Source of the DNA: Gnetum montanum
Taxonomy: Eukaryota > Streptophyta > Gnetopsida > Gnetales > Gnetaceae
NCBI GenBank assembly: GCA_015680685.1
Contig: MNCI01004519.1
Coordinates: 30,329-91,357, forward strand
Reading direction: 5' to 3'
DNA length: 61,029 bases
The first letter of the stretch is position 1; every line of letters begins with the position of its first letter. The translations under genes were made by a program, and so were the position numbers. Below, one piece after another: positions 1 to 11,959 of the stretch. Under the pieces are notes generated by a model, which was given only the letters and a program-made list of their open reading frames with translations, did not search any database and was not told the DNA's origin.

Positions 1-290
1 CTGATGCTAGGTTAATTAAGGCTTAGTTAGTTAGTTAAATTTAGTTAATTAGTCTCTTTACCCTTCACCTCACTAGCATAGGAGATAAAATAGAAAAGAT
101 ATAAAAATCATATACCTCAGACTTACTTAACGATACAACCGTGAAAAATAAAAGTCTGGGAAGACAACGAATGATTAACCTTAAGTGTTCCATGAGATGT
201 GTAGGCACTTAGTCTGCGGAGTTCAACCAGATCGTGCATGTAATGCTCGTATTCGTATGGTTGAGTGTAGGGGTACCTCGCCACTCATTA
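1..290 (+). mobile_element. LTR type A, 3' part (element cut by window edge)
   Basis: This matches the last ~290 bases of the LTRs at 2288-3119 and 8511-9327, including the shared end GGGGTACCTCGCCACTCAT. It ends in TA where the other copies end in CA. The next bases (CAAATGAACAACTTT) match the interior of the type B LTR near 53504, so this element was inserted inside a type B LTR. Its 5' part lies outside the window. No primer-binding site follows it, so it is a 3' LTR or a solo LTR. Confidence 0.85.
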
Positions 291-1056
291 CAAATGAACA
301 ACTTTAAGCCAACACTTAGGAAAATTCTTATAGTTTGTTTCCATGATTTAGACTTAGCAATATAGTGAATGCCCGTAGCATGGTGTTAAATAGTTGTATG
401 GAATCTTTGTTTAAGTGAATTGTTCTTGGGTGTAATTCATGGTTGGAAATAAAGATTAAGATTATTTTTCATCATTGCAACATTCTACTTAATTTATTTT
501 TACTTAGTTTAATTTTACCTTTAGCATATTTACCTTTACTTAACTCATTTACTATTTCTAAGTACTTTACATTTTCTTACATCTTTTAGTAAAGTGATAT
601 AAGTATGATTGGTTTTGAGAGTGAAGTATAATCATTTGATAACCTAGTAGTGAATTCACTTGATTTTCTCAGTAGTGGATACACTTGATAATCCCATTGA
701 TAGTTACATGAGTCCTTGATGTGTACAACAAGCTAGGAGTGGATACTTATTGCTCATAGACTAGAATAGTTTTTTTTTACTTTCCCTTCATCTAGAATTT
801 GATTGTATTACTTTATTTCCACTATGTCTACACGTAATCTTAGTTTGAGCCAACAACATCAACATATCTTATACCTCTTCTAGAGCTAAACCATATAACT
901 TGAGCTTTACTAACTTAATGGGAGAAGATAATGATCATAAATTGAACATCAACTATTAGTGAATCTACATTATTCATCCATGGGTTTTGATTAGGTCACA
1001 TGTATACACTCATGACTTATATATGGTGGAGTGTTCAAATATGCTATCACTCATCA
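291..1056 (+). mobile_element. E1 5' LTR (type B), cut by a type A LTR
   Basis: This aligns by eye with 53504-54265, from AACAACTTT to ACTCATCA. The first ~125 bases of the LTR, including the TATA region, lie left of the inserted type A LTR and outside the window. It ends in CA at 1056, directly before a degenerate primer-binding site. Confidence 0.85.
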
Positions 1057-1075
1057 TTAGTGTTGGTACTGGGGA
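1057..1075 (+). promoter_or_regulatory. E1 primer-binding site, degenerate
   Basis: The 19 bases after the LTR (TTAGTGTTGGTACTGGGGA) match about 11 of 19 positions of the tRNA-Asp-type site TTGGCACCGTTGCCGGGGA found in related elements. Most differences are transitions. Confidence 0.55.
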
Positions 1076-1199
1076 TGTGTCAATGTTCACTAAGTAGTTG
1101 ATTTTTCAAAGTTCATTGTGTTAAGAGTCATCAAGTAAATCTTTCATACTTAAACTAACCTTTTCTAAAAGTATATACTTAAAGTATCAAACGTTTAAT

Positions 1200-2287
1200 A
1201 TGTCTTTTACAATTAAGGAGAAATCATCACCTGATATTGAATTTAATAAGGGTCACAATAAGGAATATAATGAAGAAGATTGGAGTGTGTCTATGCAAAC
1301 TAAAATTTCCTATGCTCATATTAATACATACTATCTTGACTTCACATTTGTCTTTTACCAGGATGAACATCTAAGATGGAGAGATTTACATGGTAACATT
1401 ATCTTGTCTCCAAAATGTTCCGCACCATCAATGCTACAAGCAACCATTATTAGGTCAAGCCTTAGCCATGTGCAAGAAGGATACCACATCACCAAGCACA
1501 TGACTAGGTCACACCAACCAATAGAGGCTCAAGTAAGAAGGGATGCTAGCATGGAAACAAAACCTGAGCTTGACAAGGAAAAGAAAGTACCTCAAATAGT
1601 TATCATAGAGTAAAGAGATGATGCTATGTTATACATGGAGAAATTCTATCAAACCCATGGATCTCAATCTTAAAAACCAATCATTCGTATCAAATGTCCC
1701 ATCAAGTTACAATTGCATTAAGCTCTTGTAGAAATATCTAGAGGAGGTAAGGAGGACTTCACACTTAGGAGGAACTTAAGGCCTAAAACCTTCACTAAAT
1801 CAAAAAGGAATGAATTAAGGAGTCATAGAAGGAAAACTAGTTAGCATCGTTCTCCTACTTCTTGTCTTCCTCCTTTCACTCTTCTAGAGACTTTGACAAG
1901 TGAGAAAGAGGAATGAGGAGTCATAATGGGGAAAGACAAGGGGATCATGAAATATATGTACATCAAAGAAGACATCTTGATGAAGAAGGAGACAACCATG
2001 AGAGAAGAATAGAAGGATTTGTATATGAAGAGAGAGAGCATTATGAGCATTAGAGGGGTTACCACCACAGTAGGTTTCACGAATGCAAAGACTATAAAGA
2101 ATTCCTACTAGCCACATGAAATATGATTAACATCAGAGAAGTAGTGTATATTCCTACCATGTACATAAGGGACTGTCACATCAAGTGACTAGACATGAAC
2201 AATATTCAAAAATTTGAAGGTGGATATCATACAAATCCACAACAACATATTCAAGCCTTCTATGATACCTGTGCCTTGTAGAATATT
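1200..2287 (+). pseudogene. E1 gag, N-terminal part, broken
   Basis: This is the N-terminal part of a Ty3/gypsy Gag, the structural protein of the virus-like particle. An ATG at 1200 opens 137 codons. The segment around residues 45-75 (DFTFVFYQDEHLRWRDLHGN) matches the same part of E2 gag near 3410 (DFTFILHQDEQLHWRDLQGN), which confirms the family. Beyond 1613 the frame is broken by stops, but homology continues to about 2287 through an Arg/Glu/His-rich stretch and the segment before NNIQKFEGGY. The gene is cut at 2287 by E2 and resumes at 9328. The ORFs on the opposite strand between 1841 and 2117 are shadows of the purine-rich sense strand. I infer Gag from homology between elements and position after the primer-binding site; no catalytic residue is expected. 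Confidence 0.75.
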
Positions 2288-3119
2288 TCATGGGACCCGA
2301 TATCGCATGGGTCGCAATATTGCGTACGCGATGTATGATACACGATATCACATCTTCTCCTGCGATATCGCGTACATGATATTGTAGCGCATCGCAAAAG
2401 CTATAAATAAGAGGTGGCTCTCCCTTGTTTCTTCATCTAGATCTAGACCTTAGCCAAACTCTTGCAATTTTTCCATTCCAGAGTTAGAGTAATTTCCATG
2501 TGCCTGCAGTAGGAGTCCCAAAGTGAACGGATCTTTATTCGAGCACATATTGTACTTGAGCACGTGTTTGTGTATGGAAATAAAGAAGAACTTTTGGATA
2601 AACCTTGCAGTGCATGGAATAAGCTAATTAGGACTTTAATTATTGTTAATTGTTTAAATGCTTTATTAGTTAATTAATCTCTCTCAACCCTCAACACTCC
2701 CAGTTAAGTGCATTCAGTACGACCGCTTTGAGCATGTGTGTTACGCTTGGTAATCCTAGCAACGAATAGTATTTTTTTAATCCCAGAAGGTTGCATTGGC
2801 TCAGGGTGTGAATGGCAAGTGGGAATGGATACTAATGCTAGACATTAGAACTTAGTTAGTTGAAGTTAGTTACTTAGTCTCTTCACCCTTTCCCTCATTA
2901 GCATAGGAGATAAAACATAAAATATATAAAAATTGCATACCTCAAACTTACTTAACCATACAACCATGAAAAATACAAGTAAGTCTGGGAAGACAACGAA
3001 CGATTAACCTTAAGTGTTCCATAAGGCGTGTAGGCACTTAGTTTGTGGAGTTCGACTAGATCGTGTGTGTAACACTCGTATTTGTATGGTTGAGTGTAGG
3101 GGTACCTCGCCACTCATCA
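2288..3119 (+). mobile_element. E2 5' LTR (type A)
   Basis: It starts TCATGGG (the 3' copy starts TGATGGG) and ends CACTCATCA. U3 is rich in GATATCGCG-like palindromes (2299-2396). A TATA box lies at 2402-2409. It aligns over its whole length with 8511-9327. Confidence 0.9.
2402..2409 (+). promoter_or_regulatory. TATA box of E2 5' LTR
   Basis: TATAAATA about 115 bases into the LTR, the expected place for the U3 promoter. The same octamer is kept at 8611-8618 in the 3' LTR. Confidence 0.6.
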
Positions 3120-3139
3120 TTGGCACTGTTGCCGAGGAC
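3120..3139 (+). promoter_or_regulatory. E2 primer-binding site (tRNA-Asp type)
   Basis: TTGGCACTGTTGCCGAGGAC directly follows the LTR end. It resembles the TGGCGCCGTTGCCGGGGA site complementary to the 3' end of plant tRNA-Asp that is common in Athila and related elements. Which tRNA is used is inferred. Confidence 0.8.
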
Positions 3140-3264
3140 TAAGTTGTTTGTGCACTAAGTAGAACACAGGAAATCATCCACATCATTGGGAAGCTTATAC
3201 GAATCCTTAGGGTTAATTAGAAGAAAATTTAAACAACGGTCAATAGCACACCGATAAAATAACA

Positions 3265-5610
3265 ATGTCTTCTTCTTCTCATAAAAGCACTTCACCACCT
3301 AGGGATCACACAAGAGATAGTCGATGGTCTAACATACATAACCAAGAATTGCCTGTTCCTTAACAGTATCGGGTGGTATATACTCATCATGATGAGTATA
3401 TACCTGATTTTACTTTTATCCTCCATCAGGATGAACAACTACACTGGAGAGACCTGCAAGGTAACATAGTGTTACCCCCAGATCGGGCAGTCCCTAACAT
3501 GCTCCTTCGTGCTCTTGCATAGATAGGCATGGTGAAATTATACATTGAATATGTTGCAGAAGATTATGACATAAGGGATTACCACCCCATAGTAGTGCAA
3601 CATCTAAGGGACTCATGGCAGGAGAGTTATCACACATCATTGAAGGAAAAAGGACCCTACAATGCTTTGCCTATCATAAGAGAAGTTAAGGGTGGTGAAC
3701 CTCTCTCAATAGGTTCTCCACAAAATGATGTTCCCCCTCCTCACAATGGTGAGGAGGTAGGGTATCAAAACATACACTCTATGATTCACAACCCTGGTTC
3801 TGATTTCCATGAACACCAAGTGTTCGATGAGGGAACACAAACACATAACAAAGGTGAAAAATATGATCATCATCACAATCGAGGGTTGTAGCCACTAAAG
3901 AGAAGGTAAGAAACATCGTCATGGTGATGGTTCCCCTTCTTCTTCCCCTTCATCACATCATTCACCCTCTCCTTCCACATTAGGATGCATTCACAAGGAG
4001 CACAACCGTGAGGATAAGGGTAAGGATAAGCAAAATGAGAACCCTTGATGAGAGAGTCGAGAGCAAGGATGAGGGAATTCTAGAGAGTTAAGGCATGAAA
4101 GAAGGGAAAGTAGGGAACCACATAGGAATCATAGACTTCATGAGAGAGATAATCATGATTAACCCCTACTTGCCACCTGAAGTATGTTAGATATTACGGA
4201 GGTCGTTAGAATACCTACAAGGCACCAAAAAGATAGCCAGATCAAGAGATTAGACATGAATAATATCCCACAATTTGAGGGGGATACAATGCTGATCCAC
4301 AAAATTACTTATAGGCATTCCACGATGCTTGTGCCTTGCAGAATATTGAAAACAACTAGCAAAAGTTAAAGTTGTTTCCTAGGACACTCATAAAAGAAGT
4401 GGAGAGTTGGTACCGATCCTTAGAACCAGAAACCATTAGGAGGTGGAGTACAATGCTAGAATTGTTTAACGATAAATACCAAACATACTCCAGAGTGTCC
4501 AACTTACATAAGCACATCCAAGGATGGAAGCAGGGTAATCATGAACCCTTGGATGCTACCATGGGCTGATATTATGCATTACTACATTGTTTCCCAGGCT
4601 ATGGTTACACACAATGGGATCAACTTCGCCACCTCGTAGATGGGCTAAGACATGAAACTAGGAGAACCCTTGGGACATATGCCCAAGGAAGATTATCTAA
4701 ACTTAGGTCCCATCAAGTTCATAGATTGTTGGAGTAAGTAGCTAAAGAAGAAGGGGAGCTACGGAAAAGAGAAAGCACGAAAGAGTACAATCGTGATCCT
4801 TCCCTCTAGAGAGGGGAGTGAGATTATGCGAGGAGGAAGATGAGTCACCACTCGAAGAGTTGGTGAATAGAAAAACCTTGCCTCTTTATAAATTAACAAT
4901 GGAAGTGTCAGCTAAGGTAGATTAAATATGGAGCTCCTTAGATAGTAAAATTGAAACTGTTCTAAAAATCGTAGAGGAGTCTAAGGAGGAGTAAAGTAGT
5001 GATCATGATAAGAAAAAGTGGAGAGATTTAGACCATGCACATAACAAGGGTAAGGGAAAAATGACTATCACCGATGAGGTTGTGGATTATGACACGGATA
5101 ATGACATTGGATGTGAGATTTGCCAATATGACGTTGCCAAATAATCTCACATCTGCAAGAGTCCGGGGTGTATGCACTCAACCCAAGACTTAATAAACGT
5201 CAAGCACCCCAAAGGTTACCTTATCCCCAAGGTAACCTGAGGCAGTTCCACCAACCGTTAACATATTATCTAAGTGGAACTCCACCACAACCTATCGGGA
5301 AACACCAGCAGTGGCAACACCCACAGTCATGGGGGATGCCACCGCCTAAGCAACAATACCCTTATTGGCAACCATACCTGTATGTCTATTATGTGTAGCA
5401 GCAATTTCTCCAAGTGACTCTATGGGTTATGTAACTCCACAATGTCACTACCAAGTTCAAGAGTATTTTAGGACTCCTTCTCCTATAGGAGACACACCAC
5501 ATAAATACCATCCTCCGAATCCATCCGCCACTCATACGTCGATAGTTCCACTACCACCCGCTCCAACGATGCAAGGGAAACTCCCCACTCAACCATAGCA
5601 ATGTAATGCT
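3265..5610 (+). pseudogene. E2 gag with Cys-rich motif and Pro/Gln/Tyr linker, broken
   Basis: The start at ATG 3265 (MSSSSHK) matches the start of E5 gag at 48341 (MSSSHMH). The first frame runs to 3891 with in-frame stops near 3361 and 3520. It contains DFTFILHQDEQLHWRDLQGN and an acidic, His-rich region. After frameshifts the family segment NNIPQFEGD appears near 4258, then the capsid-like stretch at 4372-4570 (LFNDKYQTYSRVSNLHKHIQ), then GLRHETRRTLGTYAQGRLSK near 4640. A Cys-rich motif (CEICQY, then S-H-x-C) lies near 5110-5150, where a zinc knuckle is expected. From 5168 a linker very rich in Pro, Gln and Tyr leads to the protease; the same linker occurs in E1, E3, E5 and E6. The product would coat the RNA in a cytoplasmic particle. 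At least two frameshifts and several stops make it non-functional. Confidence 0.8.
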
Positions 5611-6375
5611 ATGAGAGCCGTAAACCTTCAACCCATTGCTGGTTCTAACAATCGTACAAAGAGAAGACCTTTTTTCAGAACCAAGAGTCCAAACAAGCTC
5701 TCACAACCACAAGCAGTTGAGTCTATGACCACTCCTCCAACAAATAAGGCTTCGGAGCTCCCTTCAAACCAACAACAGAGCTCAACACATACGGTTATGT
5801 TAACACATACTATTACTGACTGGATCAAGGTAGGCCACCTTCCTAGGAAACTCTCTGATCCTGAAAGTCCCTTAATCTACCTCCAAGTAGCTGGGAATGA
5901 ACCATGAAAGGCTCTTTCTGACTCAGGTTTCGGAGTCAACTTAATATCATAGGATATGTATAAAGCCTAGAACCTGCCTCCACTCAAGAAGAGCAATATT
6001 CAACTAGAGCTGGTTGACCAGTCCATCACCATTCCCTTGGGATTGGTGGAGGACATCATTACCACTATGTGTGGTTGGTCATACCTAGCTGATTTCCTAG
6101 TGATAGAAGTCAACAGTAACAAAGGGGACTTCCCAATTATAATGGGGAGGGCATGGCTAAGTACCATAAACACATGCTTAGGAATCTATGATATTTCCTT
6201 GGAAATATCTAAGGAAAACATTTATGGAAAGATTGAGAAGAAGAAAGTTCCATGCATCACATACAGTGACTCAGAGGATGATGACATTGAGGAATGCTCA
6301 GCATCTCTTGCATGCAACTGGTATGCCCAAGAAACTCAAATACAAAGGTGCCTATATGTAGCAACCACACAATAA
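5611..6375 (+). pseudogene. E2 retroviral-type aspartic protease, broken
   Basis: One frame from 5611 to 6375 encodes a retropepsin-like protease that would cleave the Gag-Pol polyprotein. The active-site triplet Asp-Ser-Gly is intact at 5920-5928 in the context ALSDSGFGVNLIS. The flap-side segment and the conserved FPIIMGRAWLSTI block (near 6130-6170) are clear, as is the family ending KVPCITYSDSEDD near 6245-6285. Three in-frame stops (near 5905, 5950 and 5968) interrupt it; the one at 5905 fits a lost Cys codon, since related copies read CKAL there. The domain continues the gag frame family and is followed by a short linker and then by non-coding sequence instead of reverse transcriptase. 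Confidence 0.85.
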
Positions 6376-7203
6376 GAGAACACCCAGTGGTTGATAGCTA
6401 ATCAAGAGAGCAACCCACCAACATGCATGAAACGAATTGGGGGAACAACTTGCACCCACAACGAAAGCATAGATACATTGGAATATGAGCGTCGCCAACT
6501 TCCAACCCTTAACCTTAAAACATCAATTGGGAGAAGTTGGACACTTTTAAGAAATTCAAAAAAATGCTCATTATTTTGGATCTCTCCCTTTCAATTCAGT
6601 CATGGGGGAGATGGCCACCTATGCTGATCATTCGGGGCCCTTAGTTTCTTTTTAGATTTTTATTTTACACATTTTTGTTTTACAATTTCTTTAACTTTTC
6701 TTGTTTTTATTTTACAACATCGTTCATGCTTTTTTATTTATTTATGTGTATGTGTGTGTCTTATCCATTTTGTTAAGTTTGTCACCTAATAAGTGCTCTT
6801 AATGATGGTTTGAACTATTTTCTACTGATTGCTAATGTTTGGCTTTTACCTTTAAGATTATGATGTTGATACTAAGGTATGGTTCTTTTGATATAGCAGG
6901 CAATGAGTTCACTTCATCCATACATCCATAAATTTCTATGGTCTCTCTCAGCTTGGAAATGTACAGTCCCTTTCTAAATAAGAACTATCAAGGAATCAGT
7001 GACTGGGCATTTTTCAAACTAAGGAAGGACTCAAGGATTGAACAAGGTATGACTTCAAGGGTACTTGATGCATTTGTGTTGGCCATTCTCTTGGGTGCTT
7101 GGATATTTTCTTTCTAAGTTTTCTTACCATTCTGACATTGCTCCATCATCGGGAAGCTGAGCTAATAAAAATAACAAAGTCTTTGCATGGTGTGGTTCTC
7201 ACG

Positions 7204-7221
7204 TATATATATATATATATA
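7204..7221. repeat. (TA)n microsatellite
   Basis: An uninterrupted run of nine TA units in the non-coding region of E2. Confidence 0.9.
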
Positions 7222-7743
7222 ACAAAAATAGTGGGAATTCAAAGCACACCCCTTAGAAGAAATAATCATTTGGGCTACAAGCACTGGTTATGGAACTAAA
7301 ATAAACATGTTCCCTCTAACTAAGGCCCTTCTGACTTCCTATTCTCTCCTCCTTCGCTTCATCAGAATGGTGGTGGCTCTTTGGTGGAAGCATTCTTGTT
7401 ACTGCAAGTGGATGGATGGGACGAATGCATTAATGCGAAGTCACTGGATGTGGTTTTTCTGAGGCTGGATTTGGAATGGGATCTACTAAGTCACATTAAT
7501 CATTAAATACACAAGGGGCTATACACCAGCTTGTTCTTGAGACTCCATTCCATTCTTTTCTTTCCATCATTCTTTCTCCATTGTCCACCTCATTGCCAGT
7601 TGTATCATTAGTATATATTTTGGTTGACACACTATTTTATTTGTGGTAAATTCTTGTGGTTAAGACTTTAACTCTTGTTCCCAACGACATTCCCAGATTC
7701 TACGAACTCTTTGAATGTGGGTTTTTCAGGGCATTAAGGGCAT

Positions 7744-7770
7744 GAGCCTACTTTGGGGAGGACCCACTGG
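7744..7770 (+). other. Conserved non-coding motif, E2 copy
   Basis: GAGCCTACTTTGGGGAGGAC followed by CCACTGG. Near-identical copies occur at 49855-49881 (E1) and 57427-57454 (E6), with a decayed copy on the minus strand near 16243-16305 (E3). It lies between the protease or pol end and the extra ORF. Its role is unknown. Confidence 0.75.
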
Positions 7771-8496
7771 CTTTCCTATTTGGTGCACTAGTTAAATTAT
7801 TTCTCTTTTAAATTTTTACAATTAATCTTATTTTGTTCATTTCCATCTTGACATCCATTTCATTGATGTTACAGTTGTCTCTTTTTTCTCCATCTTTCTT
7901 ATTCCTTTTCTTTCTCCATTCTATTACTACCAGAGGTTCACTCTTAGTCATGGGGGTTCTGACCCAATTTTTTCGATTTTCTCCTAGCCCCTACACCTTC
8001 AGTAGTCACCATTATTATATCTGCATATCCGCATCAGCCATACCACAACCCAGCCAATGGACCTTTTACCGAAGCAAGGTATCAACTACATTGTGATTCA
8101 TTTACCCTTGCTAATATAAATACTGTGTTGTGTGTGCAAATGGTAATCATACAACAACATATTGGATCTAGAGGGAACACTTGGAATGGATCGGTGCTGA
8201 AGTAGCTATGCAAGGAATGATATGGATGATGTGCTTACAGATAGATAATGAAAGGTGTAATCTTGGCGTTGGCAGTAGCAGACTTCTTCTCTCTTCTCTC
8301 TTCTCTCTCAGCTGCCAAATAAGGCCTGATGTCAAATGTATAAAGTGTTTACTCTTGTTATCGTGAACACCATTTTTTTCATGTTCTATAATGATGAACC
8401 ATTCACATGTTATCCTATTTACCATTAGTTCCATTCAAGTCAATAATCCCATACCTTCCCAATATTTTGTAAGGAACTCGAGGATGAGTTTTTATT

Positions 8497-8510
8497 TAGT
8501 CATGGGGGTA
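8497..8510 (+). promoter_or_regulatory. E2 polypurine tract
   Basis: TAGTCATGGGGGTA sits directly before the TG of the 3' LTR. The G-run plus TA is shared with E1 (53371-53377) and, reversed, with E3 (12830-12838). It would prime plus-strand DNA synthesis. Confidence 0.7.
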
Positions 8511-9327
8511 TGATGGGATGCGATATCACATGGGCCGTGATATCGTGTACGAAATGCATCGTATGCGATATTGCATCTTCTCTTGCGATATCGTAGCGCA
8601 CCACAAAATCTATAAATAAGAGGTGGCTCTCCCTTGTTTCTCCATTTAGATCTAGACCTTAGCCAAACTCTTGCAGGTTTTTCATTCTAGAGTTAGAGTA
8701 ATTTCCATGTGCTCGTAGTAGGAGTCCCAAAGTGAATGGATCTTTATTCGAGCAAATATTGTACCTAAGCATGTGTTTATGTACGGAAATAAAGATGAAC
8801 TTTTGGATAAACCTTGTAGTGAATGGACTAAGCTAATTAGGATTTTAATTATTGTTAATTTTTTAAATGCTTTATTAGTTAATTAATCTCTCTCAACCCT
8901 CAACACTCCTAGTTAAGTGCATTTAGTACGACCGCTTCGAGCATGTGCGTTATGCTTGGTAATCCTAGCAACGAATAGTGTTTGATAATCCTAGAAGGTT
9001 GCATTGGCTCAGGGTGTGAACGGCAAGTGGGAATGGATATTGATGCTAGGCATTAGAACTTAGTTAGTTAAAGTTAGTTACTTAGTCTCTTCACCCTTTC
9101 CCTCATTAGCATAGAAGATAAAACATAAAATATATAAAAATTGCATACCTCAGACTTACTTAACCATATAACTGTGACAAATACAAGTAAGTCTACGAAG
9201 ACAACGAACGATTAACCTTAAGTGTTCCATAAGGTGTGTAGGCACTTAGTCTGTGGAGTTCGACCGGATCACACGTGTAACGTTCATATTCATATGGTTG
9301 AGTGTAGGGGTACCTCGCCACTCATCA
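8511..9327 (+). mobile_element. E2 3' LTR (type A)
   Basis: It begins TGATGGGATGCGATATC and ends CACTCATCA. It is the direct repeat of 2288-3119. The TATA box is at 8611-8618. It is followed by host (E1) gag. Confidence 0.9.
8611..8618 (+). promoter_or_regulatory. TATA box of E2 3' LTR
   Basis: TATAAATA at the position matching 2402-2409 in the 5' LTR. Confidence 0.55.
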
Positions 9328-10870
9328 GTATTAAAAATGATTGGCATATATTAAAATTATTTCCTAGAACACTCATAAAAGAAGCAGAGAGCTAGTATTG
9401 ATCTTTGGAACTGGAATCAATTTGAAGATGAAGTACCATACTAGAACTCTTTAACAATAAGTACTAAATTTATTCTAGAGTGTCTAATTTGAGAAAACAA
9501 ATTCAAGGATGGAAATGAGAAACACATGAATCCCTTACTACATAAGTGCCCAGGCCAAAAATTTTCTCAAAGAGAACAAATACAACATATTGTTGATGGG
9601 CTACAAAATAAGATAAGAGAAATCCTTGGGGTATATGCCCAATGTAGGAATATTTGAGATGATAGTCCATTGTATTTAAAGACTCATTAAATAAGTGGCA
9701 AAAGAAGAAGGAGAGTTAAGGAAAAGAGAATCAACTAAGGAATATCATAGAGATCCTGCAATTAGAAAAAGGGATGGAAGAATATGTGAATCACAAGAAG
9801 AAACTTTGGAAGATACAATCCAAAGAAAGACTCTACTAATTCAAATTCAGTTAATGACCTTGCAACCAAGGTAGAGAAAATATGGGATTTCATAGATGAG
9901 AAATTTGCTACAACATTGAAGATAGTTAAGAAAAAGATTAAACAAGTCCTAAACTAAGGCAAAGAAAAGAAGAAAAAAAGAGACAATGGATGAGAGAACT
10001 ATAGGAACAAAGGAAAAGTTACTACAAGGGAGGAAATAATGGACTCTAGTTTAGAGGATGATAAAGGATACAAAGTGTGCTAGTATGAACATCTTAAGGG
10101 ATGTTGCCTTGTCATGGCCCACTTAAAAGAGTCCAGGGAATATGTACTTAACCCAAAATTCATTAAGAAACAAATACCTAGAAGATTATCTTATCCACAA
10201 GGTAAATTTCAATAGTCCTACTAGAAAATGTAGTATCTAAGTGAGGCATATCCTTAATCGTAGGAATAGCACTAGCAATAGTGGCAACAACCAAAAGTGT
10301 AGGAAATGCCACCACCAAGCTAACAATATCCATATAGGCAACTTGATCTCTATGGATACTATGTTCAATGTCTAATCTCTCTAGGGAATACTTCAGTTCA
10401 TGCTTCCTCTCACTGCTATCCACTAGAATATCATTGATCTATCACTTCATCTATGGATCCAAATTCTTACATGTCTCAACTAGTAGTTGGTTCTTCACTT
10501 CAAACTCCTAACATCTTACCATTAGTACCACCTCTAATCCTACAGGGAGAGCTAGCAACACAACCACAATAAAAAAAGATACCAGGGCAGTAACTACATA
10601 ATAGGATGTGATATCAAGTGGACCAAGAGCCAAAAAATATTTTTTAAGAAAAAGTCTAGATAAGGTTTGAAGGATGGATAATTCATCTAACTCTACCACA
10701 TCCACACACACTCCTCCAAGGAACACTATGCTTCCAGTACATATAGACAAGAACATTGCAACTTTCATGCTCACACAAATAATAACACACTAGATTAAAG
10801 TAGGAGCACTTCCCAAGAAGAGAACATATCCTTGGAGTCTGTTAGTTTACCTTCAAATCGCATGACATAA
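9328..10870 (+). pseudogene. E1 gag C-terminal part and linker, broken
   Basis: This is the continuation of E1 gag after the E2 insertion. It opens with host sequence leading to LFPRTLIKEAES, the counterpart of FPRTLIKEVESWY in E2 near 4374. Further on are the segment HIVDGLQNKIREILGVYAQ (near 9590), a Lys/Glu-rich helix region (9690-9960), a Cys-containing segment with KVC*YEHLKGCC near 10072 that corresponds to the Cys-rich motif, and the Pro/Gln/Tyr linker with RRLSYPQGKFQ near 10180. Stops are frequent. Several minus-strand ORFs here (10178-10423, 10508-10774) are shadows of the low-complexity linker. The segment would have bound element RNA. Confidence 0.7.
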
Positions 10871-11330
10871 ACCATGTAAAGCTCTCTTAGATTTTGCATT
10901 AGGAATAAATCTCATTTCACAAGATATGTACAAGGCATGGAATCTTCCCCCGCTAAAGAAGAGTAACACTTACTTAGAGCTTATAGATTAGTCAATTGTT
11001 ATTCCACTTAGACAAGTGGAAGACATTATCACTACCATAAGTGGCTTGTCCTATCTTGTTGACTTCATGGTCATGCACATGGAAAAGAACAAAGGAAAAT
11101 TTACCATAATTATGTGAAGAACATGGCTTAGCATTATAGATGCTAAGCTTGGAATTGGAAACTTGTCCTTGGGAATTTTCAAGGAAGATGAAGCTGGAAC
11201 CATTTAGAGACATAAAGTTCCATGTATCACATACAATGATAATGGATGCAATTATGTGTAGAAGATATGAACTAAAAAATAGAATGACATCACAACATAC
11301 AACAAATGCATAGAAGACACGTGTACAAAA
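10871..11330 (+). pseudogene. E1 aspartic protease, broken
   Basis: Retropepsin-like protease by homology with E2: PCKALLDFALGINLIS near 10876, then LPPLKKSN, the segment VEDIITTISGLSYLVDFMV (near 11020-11070), the block FTIIM*RTWLSII and the ending HKVPCITYNDNGC near 11210. The active-site triplet Asp-Ser-Gly has become Asp-Phe-Ala, so catalysis is lost even apart from the stops. A 119-codon minus-strand ORF over this stretch is a shadow. Confidence 0.75.
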
Positions 11331-11959
11331 GTGCCTGTATAAAGCATCCACTCAACAAGAAGACAACCAATGGTTAATCATTACAAAAGAAATAGAATCC
11401 AAAATATGCATGGAACCATTAAACAAAATCACAAGTACCTATGTTGAAGAAATTGATAAGTTAGAATAATTAAAAAGACAATGTCCTTATATGAAATAAT
11501 ATCAAGAGGAGGAGATTGAATGGGGAAAATTAGAGATACAAGAGACATATGAACTAGGACCCTTAGAACTAAAAGTCTTACCTAATACACTTGATTATGC
11601 TTCTCTAAATAATAAAAAACTAGTAATCATAAATACCAAACTTGTTAAAGAATAGAAACACAATTTTTGGAAGTGGTGAATAAATGATCAATTCCATTTG
11701 CATGGTCCCATAATGAAATCACTAGTATAGATCCACACATCTATCAACACCAAATCTATACAGATCCAACTAAGAAACCACATCATTAGCCACAAAGAAG
11801 GTTGAACTTAAAATTCAAGGAAGTTGTCAAACAAGAGTTCAAGAAGGGTTCATCTATCCTATAGAAAATAGTAAATGGGTTAGTCCATTAGTCATTATCC
11901 CAAAGAAAGATGACAAGTGAAGGGTCTGGCATTGATTTATACCTATTGAACATGGTCAC
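11331..11959 (+). pseudogene. E1 protease-RT linker and reverse transcriptase N-terminus
   Basis: A degenerate linker is followed by the N-terminal part of a Ty3/gypsy reverse transcriptase. The clearest part is EFKKGFIYPIENSKWVSPLV near 11835, then VIIPKKDDK. This is the fingers region that precedes the first catalytic Asp. The frame then reads the L-N-M segment and stops at the target duplication of E3 (GTCAC, 11955-11959). It resumes at 41245 with TFKDHFPLPFIDQVLDTI. Stops and small shifts are present. Confidence 0.8.

Larger units (their letters stand above)
6376..8496 (+). other. E2 3' non-coding region with pol deletion junction
   Basis: After the protease linker (to about 6545) the sequence jumps to a segment containing TCATGGGGGAGATGG and then a T-rich block (6640-6780) with TTTTATTTTACACATTT. 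The same order occurs on the minus strand after integrase in E5 (42230 down to 41900), so the junction near 6545-6560 marks loss of pol. A (TA)n run lies at 7204-7221. The conserved motif at 7744-7770 is listed separately. I see no believable gene here; the short ORFs at 7099, 7833 and 8181 have no homologous counterpart. Confidence 0.7.
2288..9327 (+). mobile_element. E2: pol-less Athila-like retrotransposon
   Basis: This is a complete element with two type A LTRs (832 and 817 bases), a primer-binding site, gag, protease and a polypurine tract. It is inserted in the gag of E1: the host frame reads CALQNI on the left and continues at 9328 with the segment leading to FPRTLIKEAES. The candidate 5-base target duplication is ATATT at 2283-2287 and GTATT at 9328-9332, with one mismatch. 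After the protease the sequence jumps directly to the T-rich block that follows integrase in E5, so reverse transcriptase, RNase H and integrase are absent. By eye the two LTRs differ at roughly one base in ten, so it is old but younger than E1. Confidence 0.9.

Noticed and set aside
10992-11351. A 119-codon minus-strand ORF
   Set aside because: It is antisense to the E1 protease, whose plus-strand motifs are conserved.
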